Source: JAPOXR01 sp963664715
GTDB lineage: Bacteria > Pseudomonadota > Alphaproteobacteria > Rhodobacterales > Rhodobacteraceae
Direction of reading: 5' to 3'
Assembly: GCA_963664715.2 (NCBI GenBank)
Contig: CAXXUY010000012.1
Coordinates: forward strand, 434,001 to 498,000
Length of the DNA stretch: 64,000 bases
The position numbers and the translations under genes were made by a program. Each line of letters begins with the position of its first letter. Position 1 is the first letter of the stretch. Below, in pieces: positions 8,318 to 16,505 of this stretch. Under the pieces are notes generated by a model, which worked only from the letters and a program-made list of their open reading frames with translations, did no database searches and was not told the origin of the DNA.

Positions 8318-9217
8318 TCAGGCGACTTCACGCTCGAGGGCAGCGAGAATCCGGTCAAGATTTGTACCGAGGTCCTCGCCCCCAGGTTCGATCCCGAGAT
8401 CCCCCAACACGCGCTGCCAGTCAGCCGCTCCGCTCGACACCTTTTCCGGCAATCCAAGAGCCCGGGCATGGGCTGCTGCGGCTGCCATTTCTTCTGCCCT
8501 TCTCGATCCGTGTTTCAGCATCCGGTCCACCACATGTCCAGCGAGCCTTTCCCAATTCAGCGTCGGGTAGGACGCCTCCAGCGATGAAAAGACGATCTCG
8601 TCCACTCCTGCCCTGCGTGCCGCAAGCATGCATTCCATCGTTGCCGCCTCGAGTCCCTTGACGAAGATCGACCTGATCAGCTTGATCGAAGAGGCTGCAC
8701 CCACTTCGCTGCCAACCACACTGGCTGACATGTCCATCGATTGAAGAAACTGTGCTGCGGCTGCGGCATCCTGTCCCGAAATCATGAGAGGCGTCCTGTG
8801 AAGGCCGGGATGCACCGGCGCCATGACCGCCATATCGATATACCTGCCGCCGGCGCGGCAGATTGCGGTTTCGGCCTTCTGCTTGGTGGATGGCAGGCAG
8901 GAATTCCCGTCGAAATACCAGGGAGATCCCGGCAAATGGCCGGAAATGGACCTTGCAGCAATCTCTGCCTGGTCTGCAGTCACCAGGCTGAATATTGCGC
9001 TGGCCCCTGACACTGCCTCTTCCGGGCTACTGCACCCGGCAATGCCAAGCGTCCTGCATCTGGACAGCAACCCCTCGCGTTCCGACGCATCCCCGATCTT
9101 GATGTCGAAACACCTTCCTTCAATGTTGATGACTCCGGACAATCCCCGAGCGAAGGCCATCGCAGCCTCACCAAATCCCAGAAATGCCACTCGTTCCCTG
9201 TTCATGACATCATGCAT
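8318..9217 (-). CDS. NAD(P)-dependent oxidoreductase with DUF1932 C-terminal domain
   Basis: A 299-residue protein of the beta-hydroxyacid dehydrogenase superfamily. The N-terminal Rossmann start VAFLGFGEAAMAFA carries GxGxxA, and FDGNSCLPST occupies the place of the substrate loop. The C-terminal helical part (YPTLNWERLAGHVVDRMLKHGSRRAEEM) is characteristic of the DUF1932 domain found with 6-phosphogluconate/3-hydroxyisobutyrate dehydrogenase-like N-domains. A start at 9202 (MNRER) is as plausible as 9217. It is downstream of, and on the same strand as, a Gfo/Idh/MocA gene with a 213-base gap, and convergent with the MetE-like gene. Substrate unknown. Confidence 0.75.
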   Translation of the reverse strand: MHDVMNRERVAFLGFGEAAMAFARGLSGVINIEGRCFDIKIGDASEREGLLSRCRTLGIAGCSSPEEAVSGASAIFSLVTADQAEIAARSISGHLPGSPWYFDGNSCLPSTKQKAETAICRAGGRYIDMAVMAPVHPGLHRTPLMISGQDAAAAAQFLQSMDMSASVVGSEVGAASSIKLIRSIFVKGLEAATMECMLAARRAGVDEIVFSSLEASYPTLNWERLAGHVVDRMLKHGSRRAEEMAAAAAHARALGLPEKVSSGAADWQRVLGDLGIEPGGEDLGTNLDRILAALEREVA

Positions 9218-9430
9218 CCAGTTTCTGTCCTGTCGACCGCAACAGCTTCTTCCCGGTTACGGCAATTTGCTCCTGCAATTTCAAGTTGAGCTCATTTCTC
9301 GCATGGTTTCAAGCATCTGGCGTCGTTTACTCGACTGCGGTCGCAACTGAGTCCGGGTCTTGATTCACCGTTTCGACCCCCTCGGCGATTGCCGCTTGAC
9401 GCCGAAGACTGCGGTCTGGTCGGGGAATTG

Positions 9431-10591
9431 TCACAGGCTCTGGCTGTTCAGCGAGGTCCACGCACCGTTGTTCTTGCTCGATTCGACCGCAGCAAACACG
9501 ACTTCCACCATGTGCCTTCCATCCCCGACACCGGGAACCAGCAGACTTCCCGCGGCTTTGGCGTTGCCCGAGCGCCGTGCACAGATTTCCCGGTGCAGGT
9601 CCCGGTAGAGATTTGCAAATGCCAGGACCATGCCTTCGGGATGCCCTGTCGTTATCCGGTTGGCATCCTCGGCCTCGACCGACAGGCCATCGGAGCCGCG
9701 CTCCAGTATCGTCGGAGGCTTGCCCAGTTGCGTGTACCTCAGTTGCTCCGGCCTCTCCTGTTCCCAGGAGAATCCTCCCCTTTCGCCGAAAACCTGAAGC
9801 GTGAGACCATGCGTTCGCCCGAGAGCAAGCCCGCTTGCCCAGAGGCGCCCGATCGTTCCGCCTGTCGTTCGAAAGGCCACATACGCGTCGTCCTCCAGTC
9901 GTCGACCCGCAACTCCGCTCGCCAGGTCTGCCGAAAGTGCACGGATCTTCTGGCCGGTCACGAAGGTGGCCAGGTACATTGCATGAGTACCCATGTCGGC
10001 CATGACGAACGAGTTTCCGGCCTGATCGGGATCAAATCGCCAGCGAACCCGGGGATTCGCGTCGATTTCGGCGTCGGCCAGAAACCCGGCCGCAAACTCG
10101 GTCTTGACCAAGCGGATGTCCCCCAGTTCGCCCTGCAGGACGAGCGAGCGCATATGCCGAACCAAGGGATATCCGGTGTAACCGAAATTCACGGCGCAGA
10201 GCAGGCCGCGATCATTGGCCAATTGCTCCAGCAGCCGCGCTTCCCCCAAGTCCGTCGTCAAGGGCTTTTCGCAGAATACGTGAAAACCCGCCTCGAGAAA
10301 TGCCCTCGAGATCTCGTAATGGGTCTTGTTTGGCGTCGCAACCGTCACGAGGTCAACGCGATCCGGGCGAGCGATCTCCGCCTTCAGCATCTCCTGCCAG
10401 GTTCCATGCACCCTGGTCGGGTCGAGGCCGAGCGCAGAACCGAATTCGACGCCGCGCGCAGGATTCACGTCAAATGCACCTGCACAAAGCGCGAACTTCC
10501 TGTCGATCTCGGATCCTGCCCGGTGGACAAAACCGATCTGGCTTCCCTCACCTCCTCCAATCAGCCCCAAGCGCAGCCGTTCCATTGTCAT
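9431..10591 (-). CDS. Gfo/Idh/MocA family oxidoreductase
   Basis: A 386-residue two-domain NAD(P)-dependent sugar or polyol dehydrogenase. The Rossmann start LRLGLIGGGEGSQIG is followed by VTVATPNKTHYE and the family-defining FCEKPLTTD near 107-115, whose Lys is the conserved EKP lysine. MADMGTHAMYLATF near 195-208 supplies the GTH histidine of the C-terminal active site. The N-terminal GGGEGSQIGFVHR is typical of the subgroup related to levoglucosan and 1,5-anhydro-fructose-type dehydrogenases. It diverges from an inositol-dehydrogenase-like gene across 206 bases that contain a strong inverted repeat. Confidence 0.85.
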   Translation of the reverse strand: MTMERLRLGLIGGGEGSQIGFVHRAGSEIDRKFALCAGAFDVNPARGVEFGSALGLDPTRVHGTWQEMLKAEIARPDRVDLVTVATPNKTHYEISRAFLEAGFHVFCEKPLTTDLGEARLLEQLANDRGLLCAVNFGYTGYPLVRHMRSLVLQGELGDIRLVKTEFAAGFLADAEIDANPRVRWRFDPDQAGNSFVMADMGTHAMYLATFVTGQKIRALSADLASGVAGRRLEDDAYVAFRTTGGTIGRLWASGLALGRTHGLTLQVFGERGGFSWEQERPEQLRYTQLGKPPTILERGSDGLSVEAEDANRITTGHPEGMVLAFANLYRDLHREICARRSGNAKAAGSLLVPGVGDGRHMVEVVFAAVESSKNNGAWTSLNSQSL

Positions 10592-10747
10592 TCAACTCCT
10601 GTCATTCCTCTGCGCAACCCGGTCAGCCCTGCGTATCTTCCTTCACCCGGTTACACGTTTCTGCGGTCAGTCGGTTCGCTGTGCCGGCGCAGATTCAAGG
10701 CAGATGCAATCTGCTGCCCGCCGGCAGCCGATTTACAATTCCCTACA

Positions 10748-10778
10748 TTTCCAATAGCAACCCGGCAACTATTGGAAA
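10748..10778. promoter_or_regulatory. Perfect 10-bp inverted repeat, candidate operator
   Basis: TTTCCAATAG (10748-10757) and CTATTGGAAA (10769-10778) are exact reverse complements separated by 11 bases, in the divergent region between two Gfo/Idh/MocA genes and ending 19 bases before the ATG at 10798. A TACAAT element (10733-10738) lies just upstream and could be a -10 box, which would put the repeat in the initially transcribed region, a usual place for a repressor. The AT-rich arms and GC-rich centre fit a dimeric regulator better than a terminator, and no T-tract follows. Confidence 0.5.
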
Positions 10779-10797
10779 AACGGACTGGACTGGAGCG

Positions 10798-11817
10798 ATG
10801 GGAAACCGGGTTGGAATTGGCGTCCTGGGATGCGGCCGAATTGGAGCAATGCATGCCGACAATATCAACTCCCATCACAAGACACGCCTTGCCGCAGTCT
10901 ACGACATCCATCGCCCGTCATCCGATTTGGTTGCCGGGAAACACAATGTCCCGGTTTGCGACAGCCCCGAAGAGATGTTCTCGAACCCGGAGGTTGATGC
11001 AGTTCTGATCGCGACTGCGACGGAAACGCATGTCGACTACATCGAGCAGGCGGTTGCGGCCTCCAAACCGGTATTGTGCGAAAAACCGATCGATCTCGAT
11101 ATCAACAGGGTAAACCGGTGCAGGGACAGGATTTCCGGTTCGTCCGTTCCGATTCAGCTGGGCTTCAACCGGCGGTTTGACCCGGGTCACCGCTCCTGCC
11201 GTGATTCGCTGCTTGCAGGCGAAATTGGCGAATTGCGTCAGTTGATCATTACGTCTCGCGATCCCGCATTGCCGAGTCCTGAATACTGCGCTGTTTCAGG
11301 AGGCATATTCCGTGACATGACCATCCATGACTTTGACCTGGCCCGGTTCTACCTGGATGAGGAACCCGTTGAAGTGTTTGCCATCGGTGGCCGGTTGGTC
11401 GACCCTGTTCTGATGGAGCAACTTGGTGATCACGACACCGCCATGATCACGATGAGAACTTCAGACGGCAAGCAGTGCCTTATCAACAACTCCAGGGCAG
11501 CAGTCTACGGCTACGACCAGAGAGTCGAGATCCTGGGGTCGAACGGAATGTTGCAGAGCGAAAACCGAACGCCCCATTCCCTGAAGAAATACTCCGCCGA
11601 ACAGACGGAGGTTGCCCCACCCTACCTGCATTTCTTCATTGAACGATACAGCGAGGCGTATCTTGCAGAGATCGACGCGTTTGCAGACTGCGTTGCCAAG
11701 GGCAGCGAACCCGAGGTCGGATTCGAGGATGGCAGGCAGGCGCTGATCCTTGCCGAAGCTGCTTATGTCTCACTTGCAGAAGGGCGCGTCGTGAGGATCA
11801 GCGAAATTGAAGGCTGA
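10798..11817 (+). CDS. Inositol 2-dehydrogenase-like Gfo/Idh/MocA oxidoreductase
   Basis: A 339-residue NAD-dependent dehydrogenase. Seen: VGIGVLGCGRIGAMHADNI (Rossmann GxGRIG), IATATETHVDYIEQA, LCEKPIDLD near 98-106 with the EKP lysine, and GFNRRFDP with GGIFRDMTIHDFDLARF near 174-190, whose DxxxHD pattern matches the Asp and His of inositol dehydrogenases (IolG). The match across the GFNRRFDP-MTIHDFD region supports a myo-inositol or scyllo-inositol type substrate. The start at ATG 10798 was preferred because the long in-frame extension upstream lies antisense to the preceding gene and has no family similarity. No other iol gene (iolB, C, D, E) is nearby, so an inositol pathway is not established. 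Confidence 0.82.
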   Translation: MGNRVGIGVLGCGRIGAMHADNINSHHKTRLAAVYDIHRPSSDLVAGKHNVPVCDSPEEMFSNPEVDAVLIATATETHVDYIEQAVAASKPVLCEKPIDLDINRVNRCRDRISGSSVPIQLGFNRRFDPGHRSCRDSLLAGEIGELRQLIITSRDPALPSPEYCAVSGGIFRDMTIHDFDLARFYLDEEPVEVFAIGGRLVDPVLMEQLGDHDTAMITMRTSDGKQCLINNSRAAVYGYDQRVEILGSNGMLQSENRTPHSLKKYSAEQTEVAPPYLHFFIERYSEAYLAEIDAFADCVAKGSEPEVGFEDGRQALILAEAAYVSLAEGRVVRISEIEG

Positions 11818-11930
11818 ACCGCAACCGGAATTCCTGTTCAGGCACGGAAGCCTGGAGGTCCCTCGACAGCAACGACAATTCGCTCCGCCAGCCGACAACC
11901 ACAACTGAGCTTTCACAACATCTGAACACC

Positions 11931-13049
11931 ATGTCCAAACCCAGGCTAAAGATCGGCCTTATCGGCTCAGGTTTCATGGGAAAGACCCACATCTTCGGGT
12001 TTGCCACTGCCTCGAGAGTGTTCGACCTTCCTTTCGAGATCGAACTCGATTGCATTGCTGATGCGAATCGCGAACTGGCACGGGAAGCGATGTCCCGCTT
12101 CGGATTTCGTCGGCATGTTGAGAACTGGGAAGAACTGGCAGCCGATCCAGACATCGATGTCCTCGACATAACGGCACCCAATGCCTTTCACCGCGACATG
12201 GCCCTGGCCGGTGCCGCCGCCGGGAAGCACATCTATTGCGAGAAACCCCTCGCAACCAGCGTTGCTGAAGCCACTGAAATGACCGATGCCGTGCAACAGG
12301 CCGGCGTCAGGTCGCAGGTTGGCTTCAATTACCTTTCCAATCCGATGTTCCTTCTGGCCCGGTCACTGATCGCGAGCGGCAGGATCGGGGAAATCCGCTC
12401 ATTCAGGGGAATCCACGCAGAAGATTACATGGCTGACAAGGACGCTCCCTGGACCTGGCGACATGACAGCAATGGAGGTGGCGCCACCGCGGATTTGGGA
12501 AGCCATGTTCTGGCGACAGCGGAATTCATGGTTGGCCCGATCGTGCGTGTGTTCGGGGACCTGCATACGGCCATCGGGCAACGCCAGACCGCGGAAGGAA
12601 GTGTTGCGACCGTGGATGTCGACGATATTGGCCGGGCATTCCTGCGCTTCCAGTGCGGCGCCTCCGGGACGATGGAGGCCAACTGGATCGCCACAGGCCA
12701 GAAGATGCAACATGCGTTTGAAGTCTATGGCAGCGACGGCGCGATTACGTTTGACCAAAACCGGCTGAACGAGTTGCGCATATTCGAAAAGGGCAAGGAT
12801 CCGAACACGGCGGGATTCCAGACAATTGTTGCGGCCCCCGAACATGAACACTACGGCCAATTCTGTGTGGCTCCAGGACATCAACTCGGATATAATGACC
12901 TGAAAGCAATTGAAATCAAAGGTTTTGTTGAAGCCATTGCAGGGATGGCACCCGAGCCCTTCAACTTCGCTGCGGGGTTGAGAATTCAAAGGCTCGTTCA
13001 GACAATACAGGATTCTTCCAGACAGGGCAGTTGGACCGCATTCCATTGA
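11931..13049 (+). CDS. Gfo/Idh/MocA family oxidoreductase
   Basis: A 372-residue sugar or polyol dehydrogenase. It begins KIGLIGSGFMGKTH (GxGxMGxxH), with DITAPNAFHRDMA, YCEKPLATSVAEA near 104-116, SQVGFNYLSNP, and GGGATADLGSHVLATAEF near 183-200 that provides the conserved GSH histidine. The sequence GDLHTAIG with EANWIATGQKMQHAFEVYGS resembles members annotated near inositol or glucoside catabolism. It follows the IolG-like gene with a 113-base gap and is coupled to the next gene, whose ATG is one base after its stop. Three members of this family in one locus imply successive or alternative polyol oxidations. Confidence 0.85.
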   Translation: MSKPRLKIGLIGSGFMGKTHIFGFATASRVFDLPFEIELDCIADANRELAREAMSRFGFRRHVENWEELAADPDIDVLDITAPNAFHRDMALAGAAAGKHIYCEKPLATSVAEATEMTDAVQQAGVRSQVGFNYLSNPMFLLARSLIASGRIGEIRSFRGIHAEDYMADKDAPWTWRHDSNGGGATADLGSHVLATAEFMVGPIVRVFGDLHTAIGQRQTAEGSVATVDVDDIGRAFLRFQCGASGTMEANWIATGQKMQHAFEVYGSDGAITFDQNRLNELRIFEKGKDPNTAGFQTIVAAPEHEHYGQFCVAPGHQLGYNDLKAIEIKGFVEAIAGMAPEPFNFAAGLRIQRLVQTIQDSSRQGSWTAFH

Positions 13050-13050
13050 T

Positions 13051-14064
13051 ATGCTGCAAGCCTGCCCGGCGCTGGGAGCGCAATCAGGAGCAAACCGGGA
13101 ATTGAACGAACTCGTCATTATTCAGCAAGTGCATCCAGACGCAATCGCCCTGCTGGGGGAGAGACCCGAGATCGGATGGTGCCTGGTCGAGGATACCTCT
13201 CCCGAAGCTCTCGAAGCTGTGGTTGCCAATGCAGTTGCGATTACCGTGAGAGTCAGCGAGTTGCCGGAGTCACTGCTTGACACTGCCCCGGCCTTGCGAG
13301 TCGTCTCGCGGCACGGTGTAGGATACGACAACGTACCGGTTGACTATTGCACAAGGCGCGGGATCGCAGTCACAACGACCGGCGATGCAAACTCGAACTC
13401 GGTCGCCGAACACACGATTTACTTGATGCTGTCTGCGTCCAGGGCGGGGGCCGAGACCGACATGGCTGTCCGAAGCGGTGACTACGCAGTTCGCTCCAGG
13501 ATCATCGGCCGGGAACTGTCGGGCAAGACATTGCTGGTTGTTGGATATGGGCGAATCGGACGAAGGGTCGCGGCCCTGGCAAGTGCCTTCGGCATGAGGG
13601 TCGCTGTTCATGATCCCTATCTGCCTCATGGGACAGATTTGGGTGACCATTGTTTGGTCACTGTGCTTGAGGAAGGCCTCGAACGGGCAGATTTCCTGAG
13701 TCTTCATCTTCCGCTGACCGCCGCCACCAGGGGAATGATAGGACCGGCGGAACTCGATCTGCTTCCGGCAGACGCAATACTCGTTAATGCCAGCCGTGGT
13801 GGACTGGTCGATGAGGCGGCTCTCCTGGAGCGTGTGTCTAGCGGCCGTCTGTTCGGCGCCGGTCTTGACACGTTCGAAGTCGAGCCATTGCCACCCAACT
13901 CACCTCTACTCGCGGAGCCAAGAATTGTCATCAGCCCTCATTCGGCTGCCCTGACTGACAATTCGTTGAGAGCCATGGGTATCCAGACCATCCAAAACGC
14001 TATCGACGGGATCGATGGAAATCTCGATCCACGCATGGTGGTCAACCCGGAAGTTCTGGACTGA
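13051..14064 (+). CDS. D-2-hydroxyacid dehydrogenase (phosphoglycerate dehydrogenase-like)
   Basis: A 337-residue NAD-dependent 2-hydroxyacid dehydrogenase. Seen: RHGVGYDNVPVDYC near 87-100, NSVAEHTIYLML, the nucleotide-binding VVGYGRIGRRVAA near 165-177 with Asp in AVHDPY, NASRGGLVDEAAL with the catalytic Arg near 250, and ISPHSAALTDNS with the catalytic His near 296. It lacks the ACT regulatory domain of biosynthetic SerA, which suggests a catabolic role. Starts are ambiguous: ATG 13051 has no clear Shine-Dalgarno but abuts the preceding stop, while a TTG near 13102 has AGGAG upstream. Its pairing with a Gfo/Idh/MocA gene suggests reduction or oxidation of a sugar-derived hydroxyacid. Confidence 0.85.
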   Translation: MLQACPALGAQSGANRELNELVIIQQVHPDAIALLGERPEIGWCLVEDTSPEALEAVVANAVAITVRVSELPESLLDTAPALRVVSRHGVGYDNVPVDYCTRRGIAVTTTGDANSNSVAEHTIYLMLSASRAGAETDMAVRSGDYAVRSRIIGRELSGKTLLVVGYGRIGRRVAALASAFGMRVAVHDPYLPHGTDLGDHCLVTVLEEGLERADFLSLHLPLTAATRGMIGPAELDLLPADAILVNASRGGLVDEAALLERVSSGRLFGAGLDTFEVEPLPPNSPLLAEPRIVISPHSAALTDNSLRAMGIQTIQNAIDGIDGNLDPRMVVNPEVLD

Positions 14065-14107
14065 ACCTCGCAACCAGTCCCGTGCGCCCGGGGCAATACG
14101 CGGCCTC

Positions 14108-14878
14108 TCAGTACCGGTCTTCAATCATGGTCTGCCTGGAAAACGGGGTGCGCTCGTATGAATTGTCCTCCTTCCGAGCAGACAATTCGATTTGCTCCGG
14201 TGTCAGATCGTCATACGGAATCATTTCAAGCAGGTGGCGAATGCAATTCAGGCGCGCCCTTTTCTTGTTGTCGGCATTCACGACATACCATGGTGCCTCC
14301 TCGATATCGGTATGCTCGAACATCTCGTCCTTGGCACGGGAATATTCGGCCCAGCGGTTCCAAGATTCGACATCCATTGGCGACAGTTTCCAGCGCTTGT
14401 GAGGTTCCGTCAGCCTGCTCCGGAACCGCTTCTCCTGTTCAGCGTCCGATACCGAAAACCAATACTTGATCAGTATGATCCCGGACCTGACCAGCATTCT
14501 CTCGAACTTGGGACATGACCGGAAGAATTCCTGCAATTCCTCGTCGGTGCAGAACCCCATAACCCTTTCGACACCTGCACGGTTGTACCAGCTCCTGTCA
14601 AAGAGAACGATTTCTCCAGCGGCTGGAAGATGTGGCACATAACGCTGGAAATACCACTGGGTTCTTTCACGCTCCGTTGGCGCCGGCAGCGCGACCGTCC
14701 TGACGATCCTCGGATTCAGGTGCTGCAGGATGCGCTTGATCACTCCCCCCTTGCCAGCGGCGTCCCTGCCTTCAAAAACAACGACAACCTTCATCCCTTT
14801 CGTCTTGACCCATCCCTGCAGCTTTACGAGCTCAAGTTGAAGCCGGAACAATTCATCTCTGTAGTCTTTGCCTTTCAT
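14108..14878 (-). CDS. ppk2: Polyphosphate kinase 2
   Basis: A 256-residue single-domain PPK2 that phosphorylates nucleoside diphosphates or monophosphates from polyphosphate. Seen: Walker A FEGRDAAGKGGVIKR, QRYVPHLPAAGEIVLFDRSWYNRAGVE (Walker B with lid residues) and RLTEPHKRWKLSPMD. The short length and QWYFQRYVPHLP are typical of one-domain PPK2 enzymes; whether it uses ADP, GDP or AMP cannot be told here. The start at 14878 is fixed by GAGGAGGAGA (14886-14895 on this strand) seven bases upstream; the in-frame ATG at 14974 would add 32 unconserved residues. It is convergent with the hydroxyacid dehydrogenase. Confidence 0.93.
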   Translation of the reverse strand: MKGKDYRDELFRLQLELVKLQGWVKTKGMKVVVVFEGRDAAGKGGVIKRILQHLNPRIVRTVALPAPTERERTQWYFQRYVPHLPAAGEIVLFDRSWYNRAGVERVMGFCTDEELQEFFRSCPKFERMLVRSGIILIKYWFSVSDAEQEKRFRSRLTEPHKRWKLSPMDVESWNRWAEYSRAKDEMFEHTDIEEAPWYVVNADNKKRARLNCIRHLLEMIPYDDLTPEQIELSARKEDNSYERTPFSRQTMIEDRY

Positions 14879-15192
14879 GACCCGATCTCCTCCTCGTTGA
14901 CCTGGCCTCCACGTTTCCGGACGCCGGACAATTGCGTGGTGTCTTCGCGACTGCAGCTGCCAAGTCACCTCCACGCCTGCAGCTCCCGCAGAGCTTCATT
15001 CTGTCCGACTCGTTTGGGAGAGTCGAGATTCATCCCGTTATGACAGGAAAAGTGTAGCCCGGCCTGGTCCACCTCAGACGTCGGACCGGCCTTGAACCGA
15101 CCGGGCCAGAGCGTGTCGCGGCCTTGCAATCGGGACATGCCGACTTATGGTGCGCACTGTGGCGGTCTGCAGATTCTACGAGGAACCGACAA
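14879..15192. other. Divergent intergenic region between ppk2 and a VOC gene
   Basis: Apart from the strong ppk2 ribosome-binding site (14886-14895), nothing recognisable is seen. No tRNA, hairpin with T-tract, or conserved small frame was found. Promoters for both genes are expected but no convincing -35/-10 pair could be assigned. Confidence 0.3.
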
Positions 15193-15546
15193 ATGGGCAG
15201 ACATATGAAGATCGACTACGTCGAGATTCCCAGCACGGACCTCAACCTGACCAAGAGGTTCTTTTCCAGGGTCTTCGGATGGGAATTTACTGATTACGGG
15301 ACTCAGTACACGGCGTTTTCGGGTGCCGGACTCGATGGCGGCTTCTACCTGGCCGACCAATCCAGCCGTTCAGATGCCGGCGCGACCTTGGCCGTCTTCT
15401 ACAGCGACCTGCTTGACGAAACCCGCAATGCCGTCGTCGAGGCAGGAGGTCAGATCATCAGGGAAACGTTCGAGTTTCCTGGCGGCAAGCGGTTTCATTT
15501 CATTGAACCTTCCGGCAGTGAATTCGCGGTCTGGACCGAAACCTGA
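15193..15546 (+). CDS. VOC family protein (glyoxalase/bleomycin-resistance fold)
   Basis: A protein of about 118 residues with a vicinal-oxygen-chelate fold. MKIDYVEIPSTDLNLTKRFF and the later FEFPGGKRFHFIEPSGSEFAVW are the paired beta-alpha-beta-beta-beta modules, and the terminal EPSGSEFAVW matches the DPxGNxxxLW signature of the superfamily. The substrate cannot be inferred; this subgroup (FYSDLLDETRNAVVEAGG) includes many uncharacterised small VOC proteins. ATG 15193 (MGRHMK) and 15205 (MKIDY) are both possible starts, and the second aligns better with family N-termini. It is convergent with the RidA gene, 14 bases apart. Confidence 0.8.
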   Translation: MGRHMKIDYVEIPSTDLNLTKRFFSRVFGWEFTDYGTQYTAFSGAGLDGGFYLADQSSRSDAGATLAVFYSDLLDETRNAVVEAGGQIIRETFEFPGGKRFHFIEPSGSEFAVWTET

Positions 15547-15560
15547 ACGCCAGGTTCCGG

Positions 15561-15944
15561 TTATGCGCAGGCCGTGACTTCGACTTCCACCTTGAATTCA
15601 GGCCTGGCGAATCCCTGAACGATTACCAGGGTTGAAGCCGGCGGCGAACCCAGTTCCTCGATCCAGTTGTCCCGTGCCTTCATGTAATCTTGCAGGTAGT
15701 CGCGATGTGTCACGAATGCGTTGATCCTGGCAACGTGGCGCTTCTGCAGGCCGGCGCCGAACAGGATCTGTTCAACATTATCGAAACACACACGCGCCTG
15801 GTCGAGTGCGCCTTCGGGGATGGAACCGTCCGGCAGGACACCCAGCTGGCCCGAAACAAACAGCACCCTTCCACCGGCGAGGACACCATGTGAGTAATTG
15901 GCGAATGGCGGGAATATCCCTTCAGGTGTTATCGTGGCATGCAT
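15561..15944 (-). CDS. RidA (YjgF/YER057c/UK114) family protein
   Basis: A 127-residue RidA-fold protein. Seen: GVLAGGRVLFVSGQLGVLPDG (20-40), RVCFDNVEQIL, VARINAFVTHRDYLQDY and a C-terminal VEVEVTACA. RidA proteins hydrolyse reactive enamines or imines released by other enzymes. In canonical RidA an Arg in the motif PARS binds the substrate carboxylate; here the aligned segment reads PPAST (101-105), with Ala where Arg is expected, so it probably belongs to a subgroup with another substrate. ATG 15944 was chosen because the family N-terminus begins there; earlier in-frame starts add unrelated sequence. It diverges from the ABC/deaminase operon and may serve it, as RutC does in pyrimidine breakdown. 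Confidence 0.88.
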   Translation of the reverse strand: MHATITPEGIFPPFANYSHGVLAGGRVLFVSGQLGVLPDGSIPEGALDQARVCFDNVEQILFGAGLQKRHVARINAFVTHRDYLQDYMKARDNWIEELGSPPASTLVIVQGFARPEFKVEVEVTACA

Positions 15945-16505
15945 CACATCACTCTCACGCTGGTCTTGTCCGCAATCTTCGCTGGCACACAATCCGGATC
16001 GGAGTTTACACGATTTGCCAGCGGTCATCGCCGAATTAGCAAATTCAGCGCTCCTGAGGCAAGTTGGTGGAGGATGCGCTGCGTGGCGGACCCTGTCCCT
16101 GCCCGGCTGATACCAGATTGAGCACCTCCAACGAATCAGTCGTGACCGTGCTGCAACCGCCGGCGCTGAATCGCACTTCTTGATTACCCGGCATTTTCGG
16201 CCGTTGCCCCGGTCGATTCGCCGTTCTTCGCAGGGTTCAAGAATCCGGCGGCCGGCCGATGCGGCGCCAGGGCCGGATGTCAGTCGCGGACGGCATTTCG
16301 CGGCTGCGGTGAGCCGGTAGTCGAAGTTCGACTGAGCAGGCAGCATAAGGATGATGAATCGGTTGAAGCAGGCCCTCTGCCAGCCCTTGCAATCCCTTTT
16401 GACCAAGAACCGCAGGTCATGTAATGACCGACCCAGTCCGACGAAGGGCCATTTGACCAAATTATCTGGTGACTTCAGTCTATTGTCTCAAATGGGGGAG
16501 CAATC
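15945..16505. other. Intergenic region between the RidA gene and the ABC operon
   Basis: About 560 bases with no supported gene. The right end holds candidate control elements: a direct repeat TTTGACCAA at 16398-16406 and 16452-16460, and the inverted repeat GGTCAT-GTA-ATGACC at 16415-16429 between them. A GGGGGAG Shine-Dalgarno at 16494-16500 serves the binding-protein gene. The rest shows nothing recognisable. Confidence 0.4.
16398..16460. promoter_or_regulatory. Repeat cluster upstream of the N-heterocycle ABC operon
   Basis: TTTGACCAA occurs twice (16398-16406 and 16452-16460), 54 bases (about five helical turns) apart, flanking the perfect inverted repeat GGTCAT/ATGACC (16415-16429). 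The TGACC core is shared by all elements. This spacing and symmetry fit binding of a dimeric regulator at two or three sites 45 to 110 bases before the ATG at 16506. No cognate regulator gene is adjacent. Confidence 0.35.

Noticed and set aside
9389..11008. A long open frame on the + strand opposite a Gfo/Idh/MocA gene
   Set aside because: It has no family motif, and the opposite strand encodes a clear dehydrogenase over the same bases. High GC in third positions creates long antisense frames.
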